Below are positions 9,130-18,267 of a stretch of DNA of 64,000 bases, piece after piece. The stretch is from Acidimicrobiales bacterium MED-G01 (GTDB taxonomy: Bacteria > Actinomycetota > Acidimicrobiia > Acidimicrobiales > Poriferisodalaceae). The stretch is from positions 1 to 64,000 of the forward strand of contig NTLA01000007.1 of assembly GCA_002457435.1 (NCBI GenBank), written 5' to 3'. Numbering within the stretch: the first letter of the stretch is position 1; every line of letters starts with the position of its first letter. The notes under the pieces are model-generated. The model made no database searches. It saw only the letters and a program-made list of their open reading frames with translations, and was not told the origin of the DNA. The translations under genes were made by a program, and so were the position numbers.

Positions 9130-10533
9130 TCACTGGTTAGACGCACTCGCAACAAAGTCCATAACCACCGAAACTTCATTGGGTAGGTTGACGCATCGTT
9201 CGTTTCGGTTCTCTAGCCCAACGATTTCGTCGGGCTGAGGTGGTGCCACACCGGTTGCTGCTTCCACGACGCTGTTAAATTTGGCCGGGTGGGCGGTTGC
9301 CATCACTACTGCAGGACCGTTCAGTGATTTCATTCGCCGGATCACGTTGACTCCAACCGCAGTATGAGGATCTAAGAATTCTTTTTGTGTCTCGTAGAGG
9401 TCAGAGATTTCCTGGTCTACTTCTGTTTCGGAAGCCTGGCCCGCATCAAACAAATCGCGTAAATGTCTCGCCACCGATTTCGGCAATTTCATTGAGCCGC
9501 TTGAACGAAAGTCAGCCATCGCGGCAGCCACCCACGAGCCATCTTTACCGCTTAGCTCGAAAAGCAAGCGTTCAAAATTACTCGATACTTGGATGTCCAT
9601 AGCCGGACTAGTTGAGGGCTCGACGTCTTCGATCTTCATTACTCCTGATAGGTGAGTTCGGGTAAGGATGTCGTTGTGATTGCTTGCAATTATTAGTCTG
9701 TCAATTGGTAAGCCCATGCGGGAAGCGATGTAGCCCGCGTGTATGTTGCCGAAGTTACCCGTAGGTACGCAAAAAGAAATTTGTTCGTTCGGACCCGCTA
9801 TTCGGGTCGCAGTGGTGAAGTAGTAAACAGTTTGAGCCGCAACACGCGCCCAATTGATGCTGTTAACTGCAGCCAACTTGTGACGCTCCCGAAATTGAAG
9901 ATCTGAGAACATCGCTTTTACGAGGTCCTGGCAGTCGTCGAATGTGCCATCAATGGCAACGTTGTGAATATTGGAGCTTTCGACAGTCGTCATTTGTCGC
10001 CGTTGCACGTCTGAGACCCGTCCACGGGGATGGAGCATTATTAGCTCAATTCCATCCCGGTTTTTGCATGCTTCGATTGCTGCACTACCCGTATCTCCAG
10101 ATGTAGCTCCAACGATCGTTACGCCTGTATTACGGCGGCTCAGTTCGTGTTCAAATAGACGCCCTAATAGCTGAAGAGCTACATCTTTGAACGAGAAGGT
10201 AGGCCCCCAGTAGAGCTCTGCTAGGTAACGGTCGTTCCCAATCTCGGTAGGCAGTTGTCTCACCGGTACGACGTCTGGATGACGAAATGTCGAGTATGAC
10301 CGCTCGATCATAGTCTCCAGTTCGTTACTGTTAATTGAGGGCGAAACGAAGGGAGTGAGTACCTTTGTCGCGACTTCGGCGTATGACATTTCAGAGAATG
10401 CACTGAGATCTGAAGGCTTCAGCGTTGGAAAATCGGTGGGAACGTATAGTCCGCCATCAACTGCCAGCCCAGCAAGTAGAACATCGCTGAATTCGAGAAC
10501 CGGGGCCTCACCACGCGTGCTCTGATATTTCAC
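9130..10533 (-). CDS. thrC: Threonine synthase (long, E. coli-like form)
   Basis: PLP enzyme converting O-phosphohomoserine to threonine. The 467-residue protein starts with YQSTRGEAPVLEF, the signature of the long class found in E. coli and fungi. It has the PLP lysine in FSFKD (K116) and the phosphate-binding GATSGDTGSA (142-151). Mycobacterium and Streptomyces usually carry the shorter (~360 residue) class, so the subtype is unlike that of the better-known actinobacteria, although the position next to hom is the same. The start is GTG at 10533 with AGGAG about 11 bases upstream. Homoserine kinase (thrB), often the neighbour, is not in this window. Confidence 0.95.
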   Translation of the reverse strand: MKYQSTRGEAPVLEFSDVLLAGLAVDGGLYVPTDFPTLKPSDLSAFSEMSYAEVATKVLTPFVSPSINSNELETMIERSYSTFRHPDVVPVRQLPTEIGNDRYLAELYWGPTFSFKDVALQLLGRLFEHELSRRNTGVTIVGATSGDTGSAAIEACKNRDGIELIMLHPRGRVSDVQRRQMTTVESSNIHNVAIDGTFDDCQDLVKAMFSDLQFRERHKLAAVNSINWARVAAQTVYYFTTATRIAGPNEQISFCVPTGNFGNIHAGYIASRMGLPIDRLIIASNHNDILTRTHLSGVMKIEDVEPSTSPAMDIQVSSNFERLLFELSGKDGSWVAAAMADFRSSGSMKLPKSVARHLRDLFDAGQASETEVDQEISDLYETQKEFLDPHTAVGVNVIRRMKSLNGPAVVMATAHPAKFNSVVEAATGVAPPQPDEIVGLENRNERCVNLPNEVSVVMDFVASASNQ

Positions 10534-10555
10534 CGTCGTACGATCTCCTGCGTGA

Positions 10556-11848
10556 TCAGTCAGCTATAACTCGAATTAGGGCGCCTATATCGCGCACTTC
10601 TTTCAAGTTTCTCAACTCACGTAACGTTGATTGCACATCAGCTTCAAGAGCCTCATGGGTGATGAAGACAAGATGAGCCGTTTCCCCATGGCCTTGTTGT
10701 TCCATGGACCGAATTGAAACACCGTGTTCACCGAAGATGCCGGCTACTACCGCCAACACGCCAGGGCGATCTTCAACGTCTAGTTGCATATAGAACGCGC
10801 TACTGGTTTCGTCAATCGGTCGAATGGGAAACTCGGACAGCAATCCGATGTCACTTGATACTCCCTGTTGCAGATTTCTTGCGGCCGAAATGACGTCGCC
10901 AAGCATTGCTGACGCGGTGGGTCCACCACCGGCTCCGCGGCCATAAAGCATGAGGTCGCCGACTTCGGAGCCCTCTAAGAACACCGCGTTGAAGCTTTCT
11001 CGGACTGCCGCGAGGGGGTGATTGCGAGACACCATCGTGGGGTGAACTCTCACGGCTACCTGGTTGCCATCGGATTCCGCGACTGCCAATAACTTGATCA
11101 CATGACCCATATGTGAGGCAGCAGCTATATCGTCCTTGGAGATTTGGCTTATTCCTTCCTGGTAGACATCGCCCGCGACGACTTTTGCCCCGAAGGCGAT
11201 GGTGGCCAAAATCGCTGCCTTTGCAGCTGCATCGCTACCTTCCACATCTGCCGTCGGGTCTGCTTCAGCAAACCCAAGACTCTGGGCTTCCGCTAGGACA
11301 TCGGCGTAGTCAGCTCCTTCTTCGGTCATCTTCGTAAGAATGAAATTGGTCGTACCGTTGACGATTCCCATGACTCTGCTTATTCGTTCTCCAGCAAGTG
11401 ACTCTCGGAGAACTCGTATTAAAGGCACCCCACCGGCCACTGCTGCCTCGAAGAAGAGGTCGACGCCGCCTGTTGCTGCAGCTTCAAAGAGTTCTTGTCC
11501 GACGTTGGCGACTAATTCTTTGTTAGCAGTGATAACTGGTTTGCCTGATTTCAATGAGTCGATCACTAATTGTCGAGCTGGCTCGATTCCGCCGATGGTT
11601 TCAACAACAACGTCAACATTTGGGGAATTGACAATGGCTTGGGTGTCTCGGGTGAATAGTTTCTCAGGAAGATCTACGACGCGGTCAGCAGAAAGGTTTC
11701 GTACCGCAATACCTGCTATCTCGAGTCGGATTCCGGTGCGCGCCGCTATGCGGTCTGCGTCTGCGGAGATAATTCTGGCTAACGCACCGCCGACAGTGCC
11801 ACAACCTAGGAGCCCTATGCGAATGGTTGAATCTGATTCCGACTTCAT
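10556..11848 (-). CDS. hom: Homoserine dehydrogenase
   Basis: NAD(P)-dependent reduction of aspartate semialdehyde to homoserine, the branch point to threonine and methionine. The dinucleotide-binding IGLLGCGTVGGAL lies near the N-terminus. The catalytic core contains GIVNGTTNFIL and the DPTADVEGSDAAAKAAILA segment. A C-terminal ACT domain (YMQLDVEDRPGVLAVVAG) suggests feedback control by threonine. The start is uncertain: ATG at 11848 gives the usual N-terminus, but in-frame ATG at 11878 and TTG at 11902 exist and none has a well-spaced ribosome binding site. It lies between lysA and thrC with short gaps, forming an aspartate-family operon. Confidence 0.93.
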   Translation of the reverse strand: MKSESDSTIRIGLLGCGTVGGALARIISADADRIAARTGIRLEIAGIAVRNLSADRVVDLPEKLFTRDTQAIVNSPNVDVVVETIGGIEPARQLVIDSLKSGKPVITANKELVANVGQELFEAAATGGVDLFFEAAVAGGVPLIRVLRESLAGERISRVMGIVNGTTNFILTKMTEEGADYADVLAEAQSLGFAEADPTADVEGSDAAAKAAILATIAFGAKVVAGDVYQEGISQISKDDIAAASHMGHVIKLLAVAESDGNQVAVRVHPTMVSRNHPLAAVRESFNAVFLEGSEVGDLMLYGRGAGGGPTASAMLGDVISAARNLQQGVSSDIGLLSEFPIRPIDETSSAFYMQLDVEDRPGVLAVVAGIFGEHGVSIRSMEQQGHGETAHLVFITHEALEADVQSTLRELRNLKEVRDIGALIRVIAD

Positions 11849-11930
11849 AGCTCCAACGGTATCGGTCAGAGCACCCATTCTCCGTGTCGATTTGCCACTC
11901 AACGGCCTGAAACAAACCGCAACCGTTCAA

Positions 11931-13223
11931 TTAATCGACATCAAGGGTCAAAAGATCTTCGACTGACTCTCCACGAATGACGAGTCTCGCTTTACCCTGG
12001 GAGACAAATAGAACTGGTGGTCGCGGCATCCTGTTATAGGTACTGGCCATCGCGTATCCATAGGCCCCAGTCACCGGAGTGGCTACGAGGTCTCCGATGC
12101 CGATGTTCTCGGGCAGTAATGCTTCCCGAACGATCACATCGCTCGATTCACAATGCTTGCCGACGATTCGAGCTATTGAGTTCCTGTCCTCGGCGACTCT
12201 ATTCGGCGCAAAAGCCGTATACCCGCTGCCATAAAGCATCGGGCGCGGATTATCTCCAAAGCCTCCATCTACAGCCATATAGGTTCTTATCCCAGGTAGT
12301 TCCTTAATGGTTCCTACTGAGTACACCGTGATCGCAGCCTGGGCTGCAATGGACCTGCCAGGTTCAGCAGAAACTCGTGCTTGAACCCCCAGACTGTCGC
12401 ACGCTTGCCCAAGCATCTCTCCCCATTCAGTTATTGATGGGGCGGACTCGGATTCCAGGTATGCGACCCCAAGGCCTCCCCCAACAGATAGTTCAGGTAA
12501 ACCAAGCGGTTCAGAAAACGCCACAACTACTTCGAGTGCTTGCGCGAAACTGTCGACCCTAAATACCTGACTGCCGATGTGTTGGTGGATACCAACCAAG
12601 TCGACGCCCGGGTTAGTAAGACACTCCTCGACGGCCTCCGTCGCAGCTCCGGAATCGATCCCAAATCCAAACTTCGAGTCATTCTGGCCGGTGGAAACAT
12701 ACTCGTGTGTGTGTGCTTCGACCCCTGGAGTGACCCGAAGCAGTATCGAAGACACTCGGCCGTCTTGTTGGTGAAGCTGTTGGATGCGATGAAGCTCGTC
12801 GAATGAGTCCACTACTACTCGCCCAACGCCATAAGAACGAGCGAGAGAAAGTTCGTCTACGGATTTGTTATTCCCGTGCAAAACAATGCTCTCCCCGGGC
12901 ACTCCCGCGGCTATTGCAGTCTGAAGCTCTCCTTCACTGGCTACATCTAGGTGAAGGCCTTCCTCAGCAACAAGTCGGGCCATAGCCACACACAGGAAAG
13001 CTTTACCTGCGTATGCGGTTCCCTCACCTAGTGCGGAGAGAGCTTCTCGACACCTAGAGCGGAGATGGTCCTCGTCGTAGATGAACAACGGGGTTCCATA
13101 TTCGGTCACTAAGTCGCCAACCGATATCCCTCCAATTTGTAATTCCCCTCTAGGGCCGATTTCTGCTGAATCAGGCAGAAGCGACAAGGGAATTGGGCCG
13201 TTGGGTAATTCTGTTTGGTTCAT
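11931..13223 (-). CDS. lysA: Diaminopimelate decarboxylase
   Basis: PLP-dependent last step of lysine synthesis, decarboxylating meso-diaminopimelate. Alanine-racemase-fold features are seen: the PLP lysine in AYAGKAFLC (K74), HQHIGSQ, the glycine-rich GGGLGVAY loop and the C-terminal YNRMPRPP that closes the partner's active site. The ATG at 13223 is chosen because a strong GAGGAGGG lies five bases upstream; the frame continues 33 bases further into the end of argS. At 430 residues it has normal length. It follows argS by 10 bases, the same order as in Mycobacterium (Rv1292-Rv1293). Confidence 0.96.
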   Translation of the reverse strand: MNQTELPNGPIPLSLLPDSAEIGPRGELQIGGISVGDLVTEYGTPLFIYDEDHLRSRCREALSALGEGTAYAGKAFLCVAMARLVAEEGLHLDVASEGELQTAIAAGVPGESIVLHGNNKSVDELSLARSYGVGRVVVDSFDELHRIQQLHQQDGRVSSILLRVTPGVEAHTHEYVSTGQNDSKFGFGIDSGAATEAVEECLTNPGVDLVGIHQHIGSQVFRVDSFAQALEVVVAFSEPLGLPELSVGGGLGVAYLESESAPSITEWGEMLGQACDSLGVQARVSAEPGRSIAAQAAITVYSVGTIKELPGIRTYMAVDGGFGDNPRPMLYGSGYTAFAPNRVAEDRNSIARIVGKHCESSDVIVREALLPENIGIGDLVATPVTGAYGYAMASTYNRMPRPPVLFVSQGKARLVIRGESVEDLLTLDVD

Positions 13224-13233
13224 TTGGCCCTCC

Positions 13234-14838
13234 TCACATTTGTTCCGGGGCTGCAAGACCTAGAAGGTCAAGACCGATAGCGAAGCCAACGCGGGCTGAT
13301 TCAACCAACCAAAGTCGAGCTTGTTGGAGGCTGCTTTCTACATCAGATCTCAGAACAGGACAATCGTGGTAGAACCCATGAAACGCAGCCGCTAACTCAC
13401 GAAGCCATGTCGCGACACGATGGGGTGCTCGATCGCGTGCCGCTATTTCAAGAATTTCGGGCAGCGCTGATAAACAACGAAGAAGCTCCAATTCTCGCTC
13501 CTGCGTCAAAAGCTCAACATCTATAGAGCTCAACGGTGCGCGTTCTATGCCCCGACTCGCCGCTTCGCGACCGACCGCCGCTATGCGCGCGTGCGCGTAC
13601 TGAACGTAATAAACCGGGTTTTCGTTCGCTTGCTTCGAGAGCACATCAATGTCAATGGTTTGCCGGGAATCAATGGATTGAAGCAAGTAAGCAAACCGAG
13701 CTACGTCGGGACCGACCGCTTCGATTAATTCGCTGACTTCTACCATCGTTCCCGTGCGTTTCGAGAGCTTTATCTCTTGGCCCTCTTTAACCAAAGTCAC
13801 ATTCTGACCGATGATCGCTTCGTACGACCCTTGAGGGTGCCCCAACATTTGCATCGCAGCAGACATTCGAGGCACATAGCCATGGTGGTCTGCTCCTAGG
13901 ACATCAATAACAAGATCGCCGCGTCCGAATTTCTCGTGATGGTACGAGATATCGGGCACGAAATAGGTGGGTTCACCATCACTTTTGACTAAGACCCGGT
14001 CCTTTTCGTCACCGAATGCGGAGGTGCGCAGCCATGTCGCCCCTTCTCTCTCATCGACCCATCCGGCGGCCCTGAGCTCAGCCATGGTCGCCTCCATAGC
14101 TCCTGATTCGACTAGGGCGCTTTCACTTGCCCAATGGTCAAACTCGACATTCATCGAAGCTAAGGACTTCTCCACATCAGCCAGGGCTCTTTCGCGACCC
14201 CACTCGACTGGGTCCACGTCGGTCGGCATCTCCGAAGCCCACTCGGCTACGTATTCGCCGGCGTAACCATCCTCTGGAAGGACGGTGTCATCGCGACGTG
14301 CTATCAGAGAAGCTCCAAAAAGCTCAGTCTGCAGGCCGCGATCATTCACGTAATACTCGGTGAAAGTTTGATAGCCACAACGACGAAAAATGCGAGCGAG
14401 ACTATCCCCGTAAGCTCCCCAACGACCCCCTCCAGCGTGCAGGGGTCCTGTTGGGTTAGCGGACACGAACTCCAGATTGATCGATTGACCACTGCCCATG
14501 TCTAAGCGCGCATAGCCCGCTTCACCTTCAGTAAGAACTTTAATTAGAACATCGTGTAGCCATCGCGGAGAAAGGTAAAAGTTGATGAATCCGGGGCCGG
14601 CAACTTCCATTCTTTCGATTAGATCAACTGACTCTGACTCAACAGCTTTGACCAACTCTTCTGCTAATTCTCTAGGATTTCGCCCGATTTTCTTAGCTGT
14701 CACCAGGGCAACATTCGACGACCAATCGCCGTGTTCGCGCAGCGCCGGACGTTCCATCTGAATCTCGCTCACAGCAATTTCGACTTGCAACTCCCTTAAA
14801 GAATCTGCCAAGGCCGCTGCCAAGACTTCGGTGATCAC
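13234..14838 (-). CDS. argS: Arginine-tRNA ligase
   Basis: Class I aminoacyl-tRNA synthetase charging tRNA-Arg. The 534-residue protein has an N-terminal tRNA-D-loop-binding domain, the HIGH signature as HAGG (134-137, after ANPTGPL), a KMSKS-like KLSKRTG and a C-terminal anticodon-binding DALR domain (YVQYAHARI onward). The start is GTG at 14838 with AGGGAG about eight bases before it. It opens the minus-strand lysine/threonine operon, and a tRNA-Arg gene sits about 165 bases upstream on the other strand. Confidence 0.96.
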   Translation of the reverse strand: MITEVLAAALADSLRELQVEIAVSEIQMERPALREHGDWSSNVALVTAKKIGRNPRELAEELVKAVESESVDLIERMEVAGPGFINFYLSPRWLHDVLIKVLTEGEAGYARLDMGSGQSINLEFVSANPTGPLHAGGGRWGAYGDSLARIFRRCGYQTFTEYYVNDRGLQTELFGASLIARRDDTVLPEDGYAGEYVAEWASEMPTDVDPVEWGRERALADVEKSLASMNVEFDHWASESALVESGAMEATMAELRAAGWVDEREGATWLRTSAFGDEKDRVLVKSDGEPTYFVPDISYHHEKFGRGDLVIDVLGADHHGYVPRMSAAMQMLGHPQGSYEAIIGQNVTLVKEGQEIKLSKRTGTMVEVSELIEAVGPDVARFAYLLQSIDSRQTIDIDVLSKQANENPVYYVQYAHARIAAVGREAASRGIERAPLSSIDVELLTQERELELLRCLSALPEILEIAARDRAPHRVATWLRELAAAFHGFYHDCPVLRSDVESSLQQARLWLVESARVGFAIGLDLLGLAAPEQM

Positions 14839-15003
14839 TAGCTTGCTCCCTACAGGTCGGCATGGGCATCCCGCCGCTACGACAGCAACAGGACAAACCT
14901 GACTGTACCGCCGACACCCTCCCGACTCGAAGCGACTTATGATTGCTCCTCAAATAGGCGCCGATGTGGAGGGTTCTTCTGAAAGCGGTACATTCGCTAA
15001 CCC

Positions 15004-15075
15004 GCCCTCGTAGCTCAGGGGATAGAGCAGTGGCCTCCGGAGCCATGAGCGCAGGTTCGAATCCTGCCGAGGGCG
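15004..15075 (+). tRNA. tRNA-Arg (anticodon CCG)
   Basis: The segment folds as a complete cloverleaf. The acceptor stem is GCCCTCG with CGAGGGC, the D arm GCTC/GAGC, and the anticodon stem GTGGC/GCCAT with loop CTCCGGA giving anticodon CCG (reads CGG, Arg). The T arm is GCAGG-TTCGAAT-CCTGC and the discriminator base is G. The CCA end is not encoded. A tRNA-Arg next to argS is also found in Mycobacterium (argV). Confidence 0.95.
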
Positions 15076-15141
15076 CAAAGAATGTTTTTCTGAGAGCTTC
15101 GGTTCCGGTTTTGATACATCATTGGTGAGTAGATTCACATC

Positions 15142-15948
15142 ATGCTGAGGACCCTCGCTGCACCTGCCACCGTTTCACCTTGGGGAGTTGTCGCCGCAGC
15201 CGGTTTGGTTTCTGTTGCTCTCATCGTTTCTTGGCGTCTCGATCTCGGTCTGATTCCATCGATTTCGATGAGTTCCATGCGATCAGTAGCTCAGTTGCTT
15301 GTGGCTGGAATCTTGCTTGTTCCTGCGTTGCGGTCAGATGCTCCTCTTGGGTGGAGCTGGCTTTGGTGTGGGGTCATGGTGGTCTTCGCAACGGGCCTAG
15401 TCCGACGTAGGACAGCGGGTTTAGGAACCAACCGGCCTTCCATCATTCTTTCAGCGTTAGCGGTAAGCGTCCCTGTAACTGCTGGTTTGGCGGTGGTATT
15501 TTGTTTCGGAGTGCTTCCGCTTCAGCCGTCAACCTTGGTGCCTATGGCTGGGATTATTCTGGGCAACACCTTGCCGGCAACCTCTGTCGGTGCAACGAGG
15601 TTCGTAGAGTTGGCTCGAGATGAGCGTGGCCAGATTGAGGCAATGCTCGCGTTGGGTTTTGGGGCATACGCTTCCATTCGGCCTCAAGTGACCAAAGCAA
15701 TAAAGATTGCTCTGACGCCACCAATTGAGCGAATGCGTATGATTGGTCTGGTTTTGCTACCAGGGACAATGACCGGAATGCTTCTGGCAGGAGTGGAGCC
15801 GCTGCAAGCAGTCATGACTCAAATGGTCGTCTCATTTCTGATCCTCGGTGGAGTGACGTTAACGGTCACGACTGTCGTTTTAGGTTGCTCATTTTCCGCG
15901 GTCGGTCAAGGTCGTATCTCTTGGGCCGCCCCCAACAGCGCGGCTTAG
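15142..15948 (+). CDS. FetB/YbbM-type (UPF0014) ABC transporter permease
   Basis: A 268-residue polytopic membrane protein. The segments IILGNTLPATSVGATRFV, LGFGAYASIRPQVTKAI and PGTMTGMLLAGVEPLQAV are characteristic of the UPF0014 (FetB) family. In E. coli FetAB is an ATP-driven exporter linked to iron tolerance. No FetA ATPase gene lies beside it here, so the partner must be elsewhere or different. The gene follows the tRNA on the plus strand and ends convergently with the next gene; the two stop codons overlap at 15945-15948. Confidence 0.85.
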   Translation: MLRTLAAPATVSPWGVVAAAGLVSVALIVSWRLDLGLIPSISMSSMRSVAQLLVAGILLVPALRSDAPLGWSWLWCGVMVVFATGLVRRRTAGLGTNRPSIILSALAVSVPVTAGLAVVFCFGVLPLQPSTLVPMAGIILGNTLPATSVGATRFVELARDERGQIEAMLALGFGAYASIRPQVTKAIKIALTPPIERMRMIGLVLLPGTMTGMLLAGVEPLQAVMTQMVVSFLILGGVTLTVTTVVLGCSFSAVGQGRISWAAPNSAA

Positions 15949-16355
15949 GCTTTCCAGCCCGTTACTTCGGTGCGTTCGATGATGATCACCGAACCCTTTG
16001 GGCGTTTTTCTGAGTATTGCGGGTAGCGCTCACTTAACAGGTCCAAAGCAAGTTCATAGTCATTACCGTTCTGGTGCACCTTGGCGCGGCCTCGCACACG
16101 AACCCACCAGAGTTGCTTCCAGTCCTGATCGTCATAATGATCTGCCAGAAGTGTGACTTCGGGGAATTGTCGGATGTTGTCAAGACGCTTCAACTCAGTT
16201 GTTGATTTCTTCTTATGGTCGACTGCTGTAACCACAACATGGTCATTGAACGCGAAAGTAATCGGCACAAGGTCAACTCGCCCGTCGGTGCGGATAGTTG
16301 CGAGCGTTGCTACGCGGGCATCGCCAAGCAACTCTAATAATTCGGATTCGTTCAT
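15945..16355 (-). CDS. PPOX-class F420-dependent enzyme, Rv0121 family
   Basis: A 136-residue split-beta-barrel flavin/deazaflavin-type protein. ATLATIRTDGRVDLVPITF, VDHKKKSTTELKRL and WVRVRGRAKV match the pattern of the Rv0121-like group (TIGR03668). Relatives bind coenzyme F420 and reduce small molecules in the cytoplasm, but the substrate is unknown. The ATG at 16355 is taken as start because the frame further upstream (to 16448) looks non-coding. A second F420-type gene diverges just upstream. Confidence 0.85.
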   Translation of the reverse strand: MNESELLELLGDARVATLATIRTDGRVDLVPITFAFNDHVVVTAVDHKKKSTTELKRLDNIRQFPEVTLLADHYDDQDWKQLWWVRVRGRAKVHQNGNDYELALDLLSERYPQYSEKRPKGSVIIIERTEVTGWKA

Positions 16356-16488
16356 TAGTCCTCGGGTTGCAGACCTAGTCGATGTACTGCAAGGGGCAGC
16401 GCGAGGAGCCACACTAGTCTGCGGTTCTGTCCCACCCCAAAAGCCCATCTTGCATGAATCTTTGTGGGTTTATCGACATCAATCAGCG

Positions 16489-16494
16489 TATTCT
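16489..16494 (+). promoter_or_regulatory. Putative -10 hexamer (TATTCT) of a leaderless transcript
   Basis: TATTCT ends seven bases before the ATG at 16502, where there is no usable Shine-Dalgarno. Spacing fits an actinobacterial leaderless promoter. Confidence 0.5.
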
Positions 16495-16501
16495 CTTAGG
16501 T

Positions 16502-17665
16502 ATGGCCCTGGCAGAAACCAGCACTGAAACTCCGAAACCTGAACGATGGACCTTCCAATGGAAAGAGCTTCACGAAGAAGTGATTACCTCGGGTCTTTGC
16601 ACTGGATGTGCGGGCTGCGTCATTAGCTGTCCACACGACGTAATTGGTTACGACCATGTTCAGGGCGGCTTCAAACCATTCCATATTGAAGAAGAACTCG
16701 GTGAGGACAACTGCGGTCACGGCGAAAAGGGTTGCACTAGTTGCACACGAGCCTGTCCACGTTTTCGGACCTGGGAAGATGAAGCTGACGAGTTTCTATT
16801 CGCTAAAACGCGAACTCCTGAAGAACCTTCGGGTATCTACAAAGACATCATTTTGACCCGGGCATCTGATGACTTCATTCACGAAGTTGGACAAGATGGT
16901 GGACTCGTTTCAGCGATCCTTATTTGGGCACTGGATAATGGATATATCGACGCCGCTCTCACTTCATATGTAGGTGAGGGTGAAGGTTCTCAATGGACAG
17001 CTTCTCCCGGCGTCGCCTTCAACCGAGACGACGTTGTTCGAGGTGCGGGCAGCCGTTACACCTACTCCGCAAACACGCTCGCTTACGCTGACGCAATCGA
17101 AGCAGGTGCTAAGAAAATTGCTCTAGTGGGCATGAGTTGCCAAAGTTCAATTGTCCCCGTAGCGAAGTCACGAAAAATTGGCAAAGTCGGCAATAGGTTC
17201 GCTCTCAATATCGGGTTGTTGTGCTCGAAGTCATTTGACGAGGCGATATTCGAAGAATTATTTGAACAGAAATATGGTCTCGATCGTCGCACCATAAAAA
17301 AGACAAATATTAAGGGCGTTTTCCAAATCTGGACGCACGACGGCGGCTACTACGAAATTAATCTCAAGGAATGCCATGCGTGGACTCGTGAAGGATGCAA
17401 CTACTGCCCTGATTTTGCCGCTGAACACGCAGACATTTCTACCGGCGGCATCGGAAAATACAGCGACTGGACCCTGACCATCGTCAGGACTCCGATAGGT
17501 CGCGAAATAATTATGAAGATGCTTGAGGGGGGTTACTTGATCGGACGGCCAGGTGATGACGACCCCGCGGCAATCGAACTCATGCATAAATTGAGTCAAA
17601 AGTCTCGCGCCCGCTGGCCAGACTTCGCATGGGAACGGCCGGCTCTTTTACCTACACGAAAATAA
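16502..17665 (+). CDS. Coenzyme F420 hydrogenase/dehydrogenase beta-subunit family protein
   Basis: A 387-residue iron-sulfur protein of the FrhB/FpoF type. Two cysteine clusters are visible near the N-terminus: C33-x2-C36-x2-C39-x3-C43 followed by P, and C71-x6-C78-x2-C81-x3-C85 followed by P. Both fit [4Fe-4S] centres. The middle and C-terminal parts (QDGGLVSAILIWALDNG, GMSCQSSIVP, NIGLLCSKSF) are the F420/FAD-binding region of this family. Members transfer electrons between F420H2 and partners; the partner here is not evident. The start at 16502 fits a leaderless promoter; the frame also opens at 16454. It is divergent from a PPOX/F420 gene. Confidence 0.85.
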   Translation: MALAETSTETPKPERWTFQWKELHEEVITSGLCTGCAGCVISCPHDVIGYDHVQGGFKPFHIEEELGEDNCGHGEKGCTSCTRACPRFRTWEDEADEFLFAKTRTPEEPSGIYKDIILTRASDDFIHEVGQDGGLVSAILIWALDNGYIDAALTSYVGEGEGSQWTASPGVAFNRDDVVRGAGSRYTYSANTLAYADAIEAGAKKIALVGMSCQSSIVPVAKSRKIGKVGNRFALNIGLLCSKSFDEAIFEELFEQKYGLDRRTIKKTNIKGVFQIWTHDGGYYEINLKECHAWTREGCNYCPDFAAEHADISTGGIGKYSDWTLTIVRTPIGREIIMKMLEGGYLIGRPGDDDPAAIELMHKLSQKSRARWPDFAWERPALLPTRK

Positions 17666-17679
17666 TTCGCTTCTTCTAA

Positions 17680-18255
17680 TCACAAACATGTGTTGATGAA
17701 ATCAACCATGTTCGGTCTTGATTCGGTAGCTGCCAAGAACTCTGGGAGTCGGTCTTCAGGTATAACGTCCGCGGCCCGGAAGGCTGCGCAACGACACAGG
17801 TCTAGTAGGCGATTCGAACCTTGGGTGCAAGCGGCGATATAAATTTCCTTGGTTGCCGCCGACCAAACGGGAGGCCGCTCTTCTGCTCGGCATTGAACTA
17901 GAAGGCCAGCAAGTTCTGGGGGGAATTCGTTGAACGCACTGATCCGATCTTCTAGGCCGGCTATATCGCTGGCGTCTACGTCGTACACCAGTAATTCTGA
18001 CGCGCAATGACAGGGACCGACCAAGCCTGAGTCTGAAATGCACGCATCGAGAAAGGCGATAGTTGTGCTTATATCGAGCAAATACTCACCTCTGGCAACT
18101 GTTGTGTCGGTGGCCAGAGTTCCTGGATTATCAAATGAAGCATCCGAGTTATCGGGATAGCGAGCTTGACCTACTCCTGAAGAACAAGCACTCGTCAGCG
18201 CTACTACAACAACAAGTCGGAGGAAATGCTGCTTCGTTCTGCCAAAAACGGTCAC
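17680..18255 (-). CDS. Putative lipoprotein with two cysteine-rich repeats, unknown function
   Basis: A 191-residue protein with a basic N-terminus, a hydrophobic stretch and a lipobox-like LTSAC ending at C24, so probably anchored outside the membrane. The mature part is a tandem duplication. Unit 1 has C72, C82, C84 and C122, and unit 2 has C143, C154, C156 and C190, both with the pattern C-x(9-10)-C-x-C-x(33-37)-C and a following Ala. Eight paired cysteines suggest disulfides or metal binding outside the cell. I do not know a named family. The start is GTG at 18255, six bases after a TAACCT hexamer. It ends convergently with the F420 gene and lies downstream of the glycosylase gene. Confidence 0.7.
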   Translation of the reverse strand: MTVFGRTKQHFLRLVVVVALTSACSSGVGQARYPDNSDASFDNPGTLATDTTVARGEYLLDISTTIAFLDACISDSGLVGPCHCASELLVYDVDASDIAGLEDRISAFNEFPPELAGLLVQCRAEERPPVWSAATKEIYIAACTQGSNRLLDLCRCAAFRAADVIPEDRLPEFLAATESRPNMVDFINTCL

Positions 18256-18261
18256 ATCTAA

Positions 18262-18267
18262 AGGTTA
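18262..18267 (-). promoter_or_regulatory. Putative -10 hexamer (TAACCT) of a leaderless transcript
   Basis: On the minus strand TAACCT ends six bases before the GTG at 18255. It would give the lipoprotein its own promoter just after the stop of the upstream glycosylase gene. Confidence 0.4.
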
